Part shown: in pieces, positions 1 through 10,644 of the stretch | Layout of the letters: each line of letters starts with the position of its first letter | Numbering within the stretch: the first letter of the stretch is position 1 | Source: Symsagittifera roscoffensis | Lineage: Eukaryota > Xenacoelomorpha > Acoela > Convolutidae | Direction: 5' to 3' | Assembly: GCF_963678635.1 (NCBI RefSeq) | Contig: NC_087065.1 | Location: forward strand, 12,361,579 to 12,425,578 | Length of the DNA: 64,000 nucleotides | Made by a program: the position numbers and the translations under genes | Notes under the pieces: model-generated | Seen by the model: the letters and a program-made list of their open reading frames with translations, nothing else | Told to the model about the DNA's origin: nothing | The model's database searches: none

Positions 1-432
1 TGAGCTTTCGCTTGACCTATATTTAGACTATGCTCGACCTGTGTTTCGACTTTCTCGGCCAAAAGTGGGTATGTTTCAACTTTATGAAGTTGTTTCTCGA
101 CCGCCGTTTTCAGTCGGAAAACTGCACTTGCTCAATTTTCAAAGTCTTATCTGTCGAGCACCTCAATCCTGGTTATTAATTACCCAATAAATTGAAATCT
201 CTACTAAATTCTTCATTCCAAAAAAGAAACTTTTTGCGGTTTGAATTGGTAATATAATAATTAATTCCCATGTTGACCTCGAAGAACAAAATTAAAAAAA
301 GTGATTAAAATCCCTTGTTTTAACACAACCAAAATTTATAATAATTCATTTTAAAGCAATGAGTTTTGTTTTGCGTCATGCAAAACTTTGTAAAAAAAAT
401 CCTGCGTTTAGTAAATGACTTTGCAGAACGAG
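1..432. other. Flank before the first retroelement, no gene seen
   Basis: AT-rich sequence with no open frame or recognisable repeat. The first 120 bases have a loose recurrence of cGACYT-type words, which I could not resolve into a repeat. It precedes the inferred LTR start at 433. Confidence 0.5.
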
Positions 433-713
433 TGTACGATTTATTCGATTTGTAATACTAAATTTTTTCAAACTCCAAAACAATTCCATTCCCATCATCC
501 CCGTTGTGATTCTTACCATTTGTTTTATTTCACTAATTACTTTAAAGTATCTTAACTGGTTAATCTTGATTTGACCTTGCTATCTTCATTCTCTCCGACG
601 GAGAGAATGACCGCTCACTTTTTAATGTTTTAACTTAGAGATTAATTCACTTTTTAAACATATCTTATTTGTAACTAAGTGGAATTAACCGTAACAAAGG
701 AACATTTTTATCA
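433..713 (+). repeat. 5' LTR of the plus-strand gypsy element
   Basis: The 3' end is well fixed: the sequence ends in ATCA and is followed directly by the primer site TGGCGCAGTC. Bases 541-713 align almost base for base with the reverse complement of 27066-27240, the 3' LTR of the sister copy. The start at 433 (TGTACGAT) is inferred from weak alignment with the sister LTR start (TGTTATGTATC), because the U3 part is much more diverged. The length of about 280 bp agrees with the 266-bp sister LTR. Confidence 0.65.
586..610. promoter_or_regulatory. Perfect 25-bp palindrome in the LTR
   Basis: Two 12-base arms (TCATTCTCTCCG and its exact complement) flank a single central base. The same palindrome is intact in the sister LTR at 27168-27192. 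It contains CTCTC/GAGAG words. In RNA it would form a 12-bp hairpin. Its role (factor binding, insulator, RNA structure) is not shown by the sequence. Confidence 0.85.
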
Positions 714-2932
714 TGGCGCAGTCAAACAGCAACGAATCAAACGTGAGAGGTATACCTTCATTTTGGCAGAACCACACAGTGGACCCACCAATTCCTTGGG
801 AAGAGTGGAGCGATCTATTCCAGCTAGCGATAATCGCAAAAGAGAATATCGACATCGAAAATCTCTTGAATCCAACGGAACGATATCACCCACCTCCCCC
901 AACATTGGAAAATCCGCCGGAAAACGAATCCGACGCTCAAAAAACATCACGCATCGAGAGGAATATCCAAGAACAAAAGAGATTCGATGATGAAGAAATG
1001 GCCTCAATAAAGTTAGAAACCAAGAAATTCAACGGTATGAGACTGGAAGAGGCGGACAAAAAACTAAGATCCATACTTTATCTAGCCCTTGGAAACGAAG
1101 GAAAGAAAATATTCGGCCAGAAGTTCACAAGAGTCAAAGTTCTACAAATTTCTTTCAAAGAATTTTGGGACAATTTGTCCACAGCTTTTGTGAGAAAAAC
1201 AAACATAACCTTCGAAAGACACAAACTCTTAAACAGAAAACAGAGGGACAGAGAATCATTAGAACAATTCTGGGGGGCACTGGCTGAAATGGCAAAACGA
1301 TGTAACATTCCCACAGGAGAAGACGAATGGATTAGAGATATTTTTATTAATAACATGAAGAATTCAGATATCCAACGGAAACTTCTCACGGAAACCTTAC
1401 CGCCACTAGAAGCCTTAAACGTAGCCCTGATTGATGAAAAAGGAATTACAAACCACATAAAGATGACGAGTACTTTTAAATCCAGCGGATATTCTTCCAA
1501 CAAATCTTTTAATCATTTTAATGTAAAAAGAGAACCCACCCTAAACATCGAAAGAAACAACACATATATGAAATGCGGCGGAAGTTTTACAAAAGAACAT
1601 CTAGCGGTTTGCCCTGCTAAAGATACAACATGTACGACTTGTAAATATCGAGGACATTTTACTAGACTTTGTAAATCACGCCGTAAAAATGTAAATATTG
1701 TGGATAGCCAAATTGTAAATAATACGGATCATCATTATCCTTCGGAACAACCAGATGTACATATTGACCACGCTAATAGAGAATGCTGTGGAGTAATAAA
1801 TGCATGGTCAGAGTCTGGACAAAGCGATAACGACGATTACTCAGTATTAAACGTAACAACTATCTACGATGATCAAGGAAAGGAGATGAAGAAACTACTA
1901 AATATCGGCTTAGGAAACGAAAACCAAGTAATTCTGAACATACAGGTGGATTCAGCAAGCCCTGTAAGCTTCCTTAAACAGAATGTGTTACACGAGTTGA
2001 GACTACGAGACCCCTACGTGAAAACGTATCCAGTGGATAAAGCTACCAAGGAACTCTATTGTGGATTTACGAACAATGCAATAAATATCACTGGAAAAGT
2101 AATTGTCCCAATTTTCTCAAATGGATTGTCCCACAAGGAATTCCACTTCTTTCTAACTCAAGTTCATGAAAGAAACATCTTGGGAAACGAAAATTTACCA
2201 AAAGTCGGAATCGAAGTTTCACAAAAGCAATACGCAACACTCACCAACAAGAGAACTTGTAAGTTTATCAATTCCGTTACTTCACTTGACATAGATAATG
2301 AAATAGAAATGATTGGAAAAACCTTCAAACAACTATTCCTTCGGATTGGAAAAATAAAGAGTCAAACAAAAATAACACATTTTCATGAACCATTAAAGCC
2401 AATTCAACTAAAAGGCAGGAGGGTACCTTTACACTTACTAGACTCAGTAAAAACAGAATTATACAGGCTTAAATATGAAGGACACATCAAAAAATTAGAA
2501 AACTGTGACGAGGACAGATTTATTAGTCCGATAGTTATTACTTGTAAAAAAGACAAATCGATAAAGCTAGCCCTTGATTCAAAATTCATCAACAAACAAA
2601 TATACAAGAACAAATATCAGATGCCTAATATACACGAATTAGTTGATAACGTGGCGGCTCAAATTTCGGACAATTCCGCCGGAGAAGTATGGTTTACAAA
2701 CCTAGACCTAAAGAACGCATATAGTCAACTCGCACTGGACAATTTTACTAGCAGCCAATGCAACTTTAGTCTAGTCGGCGGAGATATAACAGGCACTTAT
2801 CAATTTTTAACGGGTTTTTACGGACTCGGCGATATGCCAAACGAGTTTCAGAGAGTCATAGACTCAACTTTGGGAAACATTCCTTTTACAAATTGCTACC
2901 GGAACATTTTATCAATACCCTTTCAAAGTTAG
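713..2932 (+). CDS. Gag-protease-RT polyprotein, truncated (739 codons)
   Basis: One open frame encodes capsid, protease and the start of reverse transcriptase with no gag-pol frameshift. Seen in order: PWEEW near residue 28 and FWGALAEMAKRC near 187-197 (capsid-type gag); zinc knuckles at about 285-320, where the second CX2CX4HX4C is complete but the first knuckle has Tyr285 in place of its first Cys; an aspartic protease motif VDSAS with Asp413, and ILGNENLP near 489; and RT from about residue 563 with catalytic LDLKNAY (Asp665) and GFYGLGDMPNEFQRV. Similarity to the sister copy ends after FTNCY at about residue 729, just before the YLDD box; the last ten residues are read-through into flank. 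ATG 713 is the only start upstream of PWEEW. The family is certain. A working product is unlikely, because RT lacks its active-site YLDD. Confidence 0.92.
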   Translation: MAQSNSNESNVRGIPSFWQNHTVDPPIPWEEWSDLFQLAIIAKENIDIENLLNPTERYHPPPPTLENPPENESDAQKTSRIERNIQEQKRFDDEEMASIKLETKKFNGMRLEEADKKLRSILYLALGNEGKKIFGQKFTRVKVLQISFKEFWDNLSTAFVRKTNITFERHKLLNRKQRDRESLEQFWGALAEMAKRCNIPTGEDEWIRDIFINNMKNSDIQRKLLTETLPPLEALNVALIDEKGITNHIKMTSTFKSSGYSSNKSFNHFNVKREPTLNIERNNTYMKCGGSFTKEHLAVCPAKDTTCTTCKYRGHFTRLCKSRRKNVNIVDSQIVNNTDHHYPSEQPDVHIDHANRECCGVINAWSESGQSDNDDYSVLNVTTIYDDQGKEMKKLLNIGLGNENQVILNIQVDSASPVSFLKQNVLHELRLRDPYVKTYPVDKATKELYCGFTNNAINITGKVIVPIFSNGLSHKEFHFFLTQVHERNILGNENLPKVGIEVSQKQYATLTNKRTCKFINSVTSLDIDNEIEMIGKTFKQLFLRIGKIKSQTKITHFHEPLKPIQLKGRRVPLHLLDSVKTELYRLKYEGHIKKLENCDEDRFISPIVITCKKDKSIKLALDSKFINKQIYKNKYQMPNIHELVDNVAAQISDNSAGEVWFTNLDLKNAYSQLALDNFTSSQCNFSLVGGDITGTYQFLTGFYGLGDMPNEFQRVIDSTLGNIPFTNCYRNILSIPFQS
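714..727 (+). other. tRNA-Ser-type primer binding site
   Basis: TGGCGCAGTC starts exactly after the LTR-terminal CA and fits the 3' end of animal serine tRNAs (ending GACTGCG or GGCTGCG plus CCA). The related old element has TGGCGCAGCC at the same place (24187). The gag start codon ATG (713-715) takes its A from the LTR and its TG from this site. The tRNA assignment comes from general knowledge of tRNA-Ser acceptor stems. Confidence 0.75.
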
Positions 2933-3992
2933 CTCTTTTGCCATCTTACTCCTCCTAACTTTTATCCCTTTGTCTTTTATACACTCCAGTCCTCCTGCCC
3001 TCCCCCAACGAAAAAATCAACTGCCCTCTTGACCTCAACAAAATAAAAAACAACTATTGACTCCCAACGTTCTGACAAATATCGCATTTCTTGCTCTTTT
3101 GGGGTGTGATTCCTCTCAAACATACATTCGTATATACATACATAAATAATGTCAAACCCCCCTCCTCAAAATTTCTAAGCAATTTAAGTGTTTAAAAGCA
3201 GCAAAATTGAGAAACATAAAACGAGTAACAAGAACCAAATTTAGTTTAAAAAGTGGGAACGACTTTGTGTGAGTTGAAAATCGCATCTTAACAAACTGGA
3301 AAAAATTGATTAAAAAAGATCGATTATTATAGAGTTGCATTGTCTTTCTCTATAGAAGTGACAAACAATTGATTTGCAATGGATTTCAGTGTTTTAAGAA
3401 CTAATGGCTACATAATTCAGTTTTACCTTTAAATAGTATCAATATGATAAACAGGACAAAGACAATTAGTAGCTGCAAAAATATGGGTTTCATTCATATA
3501 AAAATAAATGTTTGTAACTCGAGTAACGAACATCGTCTGTTAGGTTGAAAAAAATCCTTGTTTTTTTCCCAATAACTAACTGTTTTTGTCCTGCGTTTGT
3601 GTTTCGTTTCATTGTTTCAGCGTCTAGTATATATATAGTTATGTTTTTTTGCGATGTTTCAGTTTTTTGAGATGTTTCAATGGCTCTGAATGCTGAACAT
3701 GAGTGCAACGATCAAGTTATAATTGGAAGTATGACGAGGTTAGTGATTAGCGTAACCTACTGGGCTTGTAGTAAATATTGGCGTATAGGCTTATAGGTTA
3801 TAGTAGGAATTTTATAGTTAAATTTTAGATACTTTTTGCAATGAGATTCAAAATAGTTCAAAAGAATTGTCAGTAGAATCCTAAAGAAGATTTTCGAAAC
3901 TTCGAGTAAGATGGTATTGGTTTCAAATTTGTTCTCTTTTAAAACTCTACATACTTGGTAGTAATGGCAGTACTTTGTATTCCAAACAAATG
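2901..3992. other. No gene; pyrimidine-rich then AT-rich DNA
   Basis: 2935-3010 is strongly C/T-rich on the plus strand. The rest is AT-rich and closed in all frames apart from short chance ORFs. No repeat family was recognised. Confidence 0.5.
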
Positions 3993-4751
3993 TAAAATGA
4001 ATTTATGGGAAAATAAGCCAGCAAAAATTTAGTCCGGAAAAATAAGCCAGAGTAATCAATTTGGAACTAACCCAATCTTGAAACTTGTACACACTTCGTG
4101 ATATAATTTCTATTTTTTTCCCATTTTTTGATGTCAGATAAAAATTTTGAAAATTTCCTTGAAATTAACCTGTAAACCTTGGTATAGTTGTGTATATTAG
4201 GATACAGTTTGATACGTCAGATTATGTTTTTGCAAAACTTACTTCAAAATAGTTTTGGATTTCATACACAATATGCTTAAAGTTTGCCTTGGTTCAGTAA
4301 GATTGCGCTCACTTGGTTCGGAAAAATAACTGAGTCAGAGTCAGAGTAACTTCCATTGGGCTTTAAGACGAAAACGTAACAAATAAACAGAGGATAAGTA
4401 TAATTTCGTACTTTTTTCGTCTTGAAGCCCAATGAAAGTTACTCTGACTCAGATATTTTTCCGAAGCAACTCAGCGCAATCTAATTGAGCCAAAGCAAAC
4501 TATAATCTGTCCGAAATTCGAACTTTTTTGAATTAAGTTGCGCAAAAAGATAATTTGACGTATCAAACTGTATCCAAATATACACAGCTATACCAAGGTT
4601 GTTTACAGGTTAATTTCAAAGAAATTTTGGAAATTTCTGTCTAACATCAAAAGATGAAAAAAAAATCATATCACGAAGGTGGTATAAATTTCAAGAGCGG
4701 GTTAATACCAAATTGATTGCTCTGGCTAATTTTCTCCATAAATTCATTTTA
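3993..4751. mobile_element. Long inverted repeat (foldback) element
   Basis: The two halves are reverse complements of each other around a short centre at about 4381-4407. The ends are a perfect 16-base inverted repeat, TAAAATGAATTTATGG at 3993 and its complement ending at 4751. Internal matching blocks include the cattgggctt/aagcccaatg words around 4355 and 4427, and gatacagtttgatacgtca at 4201 against its complement near 4557. Arms are about 360-390 bp and moderately diverged. No transposase is encoded, so this is a non-autonomous foldback/MITE-like element. No clear target duplication was seen. Confidence 0.85.
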
Positions 4752-5272
4752 AGTTTGACTACTCTTTTTGCTTGAATTATATTTATTCCAGTACAATAAA
4801 CATTTCTAGAAATTTCTGACATTGGCAAGCATAGTTTTCCAGTTTGCATAGAAAGTATTGACTACTTGTGGTTGCAGTAGTTTTCAATCGTTGAGAAAAA
4901 TTCGACGTCTGCTGACCCAAAAGGCTTGCTAACTCAATTATACGCAAGCTTATTGACTTAAACTCATTGCAAACTGTATCAACTTATAATTTATTTTGAT
5001 AATTTTTGACAAAAATGACGGAATATTTATGCTCGAAGTTGTTTTTTAGATGAACTCGGTGGAAGTTTCTAGTAACTTGAAAAATGTTTTAGAAGTAATT
5101 GAATCATGGCGTAAAGTCAATGTTTAAAGATCAGAAAAAAAATTTTGGTAATTGGAAAAGTCTTTTTTAAGAACCCAATTTATCATTAGAATTATTATAA
5201 TAAGGATAGTCGGTTGCTGTGCAAGTAGCAGAGAAGAATCCGTACACATTCAAGAAAAAAATTACTTCAACC
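4752..5272. other. No gene; fragment of the GTTCCGAC foldback family
   Basis: AT-rich. Around 5007-5050 the words tgacggaatatttatgctcg resemble the end of the foldback family best seen at 49452-50868. Nothing else was recognised. Confidence 0.4.
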
Positions 5273-5410
5273 TTTTTTCTTCAAAGTAGTGTCGTTTTTA
5301 GCGCGTTGTTTGGTTAAAAAAACAATAGCTTAGAAAATTAGTGAATAAGACGTAACTGACAACACAATTTTTTCATAATTTGATTGGTAATTTAAAAATA
5401 GAAAAAAAAA

Positions 5411-5975
5411 TTTAAAAATGGAAAAATCTTTTGAAAATAAGCTAGATAGCCTTTGTTGCCAGGTAAACGTTAAGCGTAGTTTTCAAAAAAAATTTCTCGC
5501 AAGGTTTGATAGATTAGGATCTGTTCACGTTAATTGATACGACCCACTCAGATTAATAAGTGTGGTACCTGATTTTCTGTGGAAAATAAAAAAGAAAACA
5601 ACTAAATTAAACCCGGTATACAAAGTTCCTCTGCAATTTCAATTGTCAAATTAATAATGGAATAATAGTGTTAGAAATCAACTGAGAAAAAAAGAATTTT
5701 AAAAAGAAAAATCTTTTGAAAACGAGGTAGATAGCCTTTCTTGCCAGGCAAGCGTTAAACGTAGTTTTCGAAAAACTTTCTCGCAAAGTTTGTTGGATTA
5801 AGACTTTATTTACGTTAATTGATAAATTATTCGACCCATTCAGATTATTCAGTTTGGAAAAAAAAAAGAAAACAACTAAATTAAACCCGGTATACAAAGT
5901 TCCTCTACATTTTCAATTGTCAAAATAAAAATGGAATAATATTGTTAGAAATCATCTGAGAAAAAGTAAAAAGAC
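5411..5975 (+). repeat. Internal tandem duplication, about 286-bp period (copy 1)
   Basis: Two adjoining units start at about 5411 and 5697. Each has aaaatcttttgaaaa, gatagcctt, gttgccagg/cttgccagg and ends near aaattaaacccggtatacaa. A more diverged third relative may lie at 7240-7500. The same pair is repeated at 14104-14668 in copy 2, so the tandem arose before the large duplication. Confidence 0.8.
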
Positions 5976-8900
5976 TTTTAAATAATTGCCCATGAAGCGA
6001 GTTATCTTCATTACTAGTATTATAATAAATATCAGTTGTGAATATCTGTGAGTCTAATGGTTAGTTAATTTATCAAAGTGTTTCATTTTTACAAAAATCG
6101 GCTGATAAGAGTATTTGAGTGGATATAAATACCCCTTGCGCTCAAGACATTGCTTAAAAGTTTTACATTTGGTCTAATATTTGAGGAGAAATTAGGTACA
6201 TTTGGGAAAAATTTGAAAGCAATGATTTTTAAGCTTCGGTGAAGTACTTCTCGGTTACTACAGTATGGCTACAAAAAAATAAACATTTCATCTACATTTT
6301 CACTAAAGATTCTGTAAATGTTACAAAAACACAAAAATTGAGGAGACGTTGAATCGATTTTTTTGTAGTTTTTAATTCAGTTTGAAATGGTTTTGACTCT
6401 TTTTCATTTTCAGTTTAAGCTATAGTCACGGGGTAAAGAAGCTGCATTTTTTTGATTTCGACGAGCGAAAGAACGACTTTTTTCTTCACTTTTTTCTCGT
6501 TTTTATGGCAACATTTTAAGATATATCGTTCAAAAATAGATACATGCTGCTAGATGAAACAATTTGAAAGTATTTAGCAAAAAATTTAGAGTAGGGCCAA
6601 AAAGTGAGAAATCTTGTTTCAAAGGCTGGAATTAGCCAGTCTGTTATAACGAGTTTTAGAGGTGTTCTTGCTGTGGAAACTTCCTCGCAAACAAAGAGTG
6701 AGTTATAAGAAAATTGATTTTTTTGGAAATTGATGAGCTTGACATACACCGATGATTAACGAGAGTTATTAGACTTTAAACAAGGATAATAGCAAAAATG
6801 TTCCGATTATAGTCCTAAGTAAATTTTAAATTTTTTTTCAAACTAGTGTCGTTTTTTCTTCGAAGTGTGATAAAAATATCGAGAAAATAGAGCCTATGAA
6901 TATTTGACCGTCTTAATAATTCTGCGTGGTGAAATAAAATGAGCAAAAAACTACAGTTAGGAATATTCGATGGTCATAGTAAATTAAGTGTTTTTGGAAA
7001 ACACCTTTTCTGACAAAAAATGACTAAAAAAAACAAAAAAAAATGTTCTTCAATTTTTGTCTTTTCTTTGCCATTTTTTAAGGTTTTTGAGTTTTTTATT
7101 CCAAAAAGACGCAAAGCTTTTAGAAAAATTAATTCCATTCGAGTTAATTTAAGTTTTTGTTGTTTACAGCCTAAATTAGGCTTTTGTAAGCTATTAAACT
7201 GTTAAAACAAGCGATTGTAAGCATGCTCGCTTGCTTTTTTCTCTCGAAATTCGATGAAAAAGTTTAGAAATTTCAAACCAGTTTTTCTTGACACTGGGAA
7301 ATGCTTTGGAATTTTTTAATGTCGTTCAAATCACAACTGAAAACGCTCCATTATGATATACCACCCAACTTATTGCAATAAAAACTTTTGGAAGCTGAAT
7401 TTGTGTGGAAAAAAAAAACTAAAACACACCCGAATACACAGTTATTCCTCGTTTTTCAAATGATCAGAACAAAAATTATTATGTTCCGACCGGCCTCAAA
7501 AAACGGCTGAAAAACGAAAATAGTTCACGCTAAGAATCAAAATAAACCAACGGTAGAATTATTCCAGCAAACAATTTGTTCCAATTCATGCACAGGATTT
7601 TCATTAGCAGTTATGTTGTATGTTGTCTGCAAATTCTGTCCAACTTTTAGTATAAGCTCCAGAAAACTATTTTTTGTATGCTTTTTAGACAAATTTGACC
7701 TTGTTTGATCCTATTAAGAAATTTCTACAATTCAAGTTTATCAGTTTCCCAAAGAACTAATTTGAGCCCAATAATTCACAATCTTTATTTTACTTGCCAG
7801 GTTGTTTCCAAATCAAAATTAAATCTACAACTCATTATGATATACTGCTAACTTAAGCCTTCCAAACAAAATTTTTCTCAAGTTTTGGTGCGATTAAGTC
7901 CTTTCAAATAGCTTCATCTAACAAATAGCAGACAAAACGACAATAGTTCTTACCGAATATGAATGAAAAATGAGCAAGGAACTTTTGTCACTTTATGTGA
8001 TGTAAAACTGCGGAAGGGATAGATGTAAAGTCAAGAATGCGAAAGCTAACATGGAAGCTCATATAGTCAAAAACCATTCTTTGACATAAAGAGCAAGAGA
8101 TCTGTTTGAGATCAGATATAGGGGAGCTGAATTAATTTTAAGAGCAGAGCGAACTCCCGCTTCTGCTAGTGGCATTAAATACTTCGTTTTTTTTTTAAAT
8201 GTTAAACGCATAAGCAGCTCAGAAAGTAGGCCAAAGAAATCTTCAAAACATCTCCCAAATTAGGTAAGCACAGAAAATGTAATTTTCTGCTAAGTGAAGG
8301 GCATGCGTCTGTCTGTAAACGTTTTTTTTTGTCATATATTTCTCACGGGGCCAAAAAGTGTTGAAAATGGCGTTGTAATAAACAACTACCGTGTGTTCAA
8401 GAGTTACCATTAATTATTGGGCAGTAACTTAATTATTTGTTTGCTTGCTTATGGATGGAGAGTTTAAGGATATTATTTATGGAAGTTTATTGTTTTATAA
8501 TGAAACTAACAATTCAAATTTATTTTAAAAATATCAAATTTTAATTCATGATTACTTAATTATTGTTAGTATTGCATATCCAAGGCTGAGCTTCACAAAG
8601 TACATTGGCTTTGAACCACCCAATATTCAAAGTCTGTCTGACTGAAGCTCTTTTGAATAAATGTACCACTCCGTTCACTGGAGGTAGCATATAGTGTGCA
8701 TACTTGTGGTGCATTCCTTTTGTCACAAAGGGACTCCCTACTGGTCCGAAGCCCACTTGAGAAACGATGTTGAGACACACACGTGTGTTGTAGTGGGCCT
8801 AAATTTCATATATTTTTGGTTTAAGAGAAAAACGTATTTTTTGTTCCGTAGTTTTTTAAACAATACGCAACGCAAAAAGCAAAAGTCATTTTGAATGTCA

Positions 8901-9439
8901 GTAAATTAGTAAATTGAACCTTTGTATTTTAGAAAAAGGGTCGTTATGCTGATCATAGAGAGCTCGGGAAATCATTTTGATTGACCTACAAAAAATGTCG
9001 GCAAAGTTTTTTGATTTTTTTTTCGAGAACATTCTGAGCCGCGTCTGCTTTAAAGGAGGCTTACCTGGTTTTCAAGCATCACAAAAAAAAATTGCATGAC
9101 TTTTTTTACTATGTTTACACTCAAAATCAAATGTTGATAAGAGACCCCCCATATCGTGAAAATTAAAAAAATCTTTCATTATTGAATCCAAATTGAAGTA
9201 TTCAACTAGGGATGGAAAAAATTAATAATGTTTGTAAGTATCCACATTACGCTCAAATTTTACCTATTCTAAATTTTTGGTACGTTTTAACTTAGTCTTT
9301 TAAAATTCTAGAGTCCTAATTATGTGTGGGCGGTGCCAAATTGATGTTAATTGTCATTTTTTCGAATTCTCAAAGTCGACGTTTTCTTAGCATTTGTGGT
9401 TCAAAACTTTTTGAGCAAACGATTTAAGCATTAAAAAAA

Positions 9440-9630
9440 CATCTCATATCACTATGAAGACCCGATTTTGACCAAACTTTCTGCACCGCAGGCAAATTTT
9501 TGACAAAACATGACAGAAAGGCGTTTTTAGGCGCTTTTTAGAACATTTTGACCAAAAAGTTTTGTTTTTTTTTGGCGCTCGCTCTCCCCTCAAAAATAGT
9601 GTAAAATGGCGCCAAAAGCCCCTTAAACAA
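9440..9630 (-). mobile_element. Diverged fragment of the CAGGGGCGGAT MITE family
   Basis: Read on the minus strand it matches the middle of the full element at 55884-56248: ggcgcc block, AGCGAGCGCC near 9580, and the paired aaagtgcc/gcgttttt words. Both inverted ends are missing. An isolated end of the same type (CAGGGGCGGATTTAGG) lies at 10464. Confidence 0.65.
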
Positions 9631-10644
9631 TTTAAGGTTTGGGTAGTCAAACATTAATGTATTAAAATACTACCATTTGGGGTCGAATTATGCGGGGAGA
9701 AAGCAATCTTCAGCCACCCTCCTGATTTAAACTACGGATTCCCTAGACATAAACGCACAATTAGTGCATATACAGAATACAGTTTTGCCTCGTAATGAAT
9801 TATACCTGGATCTGTTTATTTAAGTTCTCGAAATGGCGATTAATGAAGACCAGAAAAATTTTCAGAACATTTTTCTGGATACCGGGATTACTTTTTCGAA
9901 TTTTTATTGCCGCTCGAACCGCGATTGAAAGGAGTTTAATATAATGATTCTTTCGGACTTTTTGCATACCAGGTGCATATACGGTACTTTAGTTTGCGGG
10001 GAAAATCATACCAAAACTCAAAATGCATCCACACTTTTAGCGTGAAAAACAAAAAGAAAAGTGAACAATAAGCCAAAAGTGAGAAAGATTTTAATATTCA
10101 AATCAGGATAGGACTAAAAACTTTCACGAGACATGGGATCTTGATAAATTTTTTTAAAAGTGGTCATTTATTATAATACCTTGATGTATGTGAGTTGTCT
10201 GTTGTTGGAGCCCAAATTGAGAACTAAACGAATGTATTGCAGGGGCGAGATGCCAAACGCTTGTCCATACAGTAGATAAGTCCCCACTTGGAAATTGCAG
10301 CACCTTTTGTCTGAAAATCCATCCCAACTTCAACTTTTAAAAAATATATTTCGGTAAAATCGAATAAATAATCTACTAAATGGACGATGAATGAATTCAT
10401 CCAACATGTAGATACCTAAAATTTTGCATTTAGGTGTTACTCTTTTCTAGGACTACTAACATACAGGGGCGGATTTAGGATTGCCACATGTGGTTGGATT
10501 GATTCGAGTTTCAGAAAAATACTGACAAATTGCATTGGTCAAACTGTTCTTAGCAGATCTCTGTAAATATTCTATTTACTATAAAATATGCTATTGTAGT
10601 ACGGGAAATTTTTCAAGAGTCTTTACTAAAAGTTAGTATATTGG

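Larger units (their letters stand above)
433..2900 (+). mobile_element. Ty3/gypsy LTR retrotransposon, 3'-truncated copy
   Basis: Order seen: 5' LTR (about 433-713), primer binding site (714 on), then one long open frame with gag, aspartic protease and the first part of reverse transcriptase. Similarity to the minus-strand copy at 27066-32892 stops at about 2900, inside RT. RNase H, integrase, polypurine tract and 3' LTR are absent, so this copy cannot move by itself. What follows 2900 is unrelated pyrimidine-rich DNA. The two copies belong to one family: protein similarity is very high over the shared gag-RT part, and the 3' halves of the LTRs match closely. Confidence 0.9.
5273..10644 (+). 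repeat. Large direct repeat, copy 1
   Basis: Aligned along its length with 13967-18468. The shared left edge is the run ttttttcttcaaagtagtg; the shared right edge is gttagtatattgg. Copy 1 carries about 890 bp (6334-7223) absent from copy 2, with a 2-base CA overlap at the join; copy 2 has a 20-base extra stretch near 14972. The left part is nearly identical between copies, while 9240-10150 is clearly more diverged. No coding domain was found. The small ORFs inside, including the pair at 8556-8780, are not recognisable proteins. Confidence 0.9.

Noticed and set aside
1078-1503. 141-residue minus-strand ORF inside gag
   Set aside because: Antisense shadow of the gag frame; a similar shadow occurs at 32652-32969 opposite the sister gag.
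5646-5897. 83-residue ORF identical at 14339-14590
   Set aside because: Identity reflects recent duplication. It is Phe/Asn-rich text from AT-rich DNA inside a tandem repeat, with no domain.
6334-7223. A separate inserted element in copy 1 of the large repeat
   Set aside because: No inverted repeats or target duplication at its borders; a deletion from copy 2 at a CA microhomology is as likely.
8556-8780. 74-residue minus-strand ORF recurring at 16378-16602
   Set aside because: It recurs only because it lies in the large duplicated repeat. Two different frames are open over the same stretch, substitutions change amino acids, and no domain is recognised.
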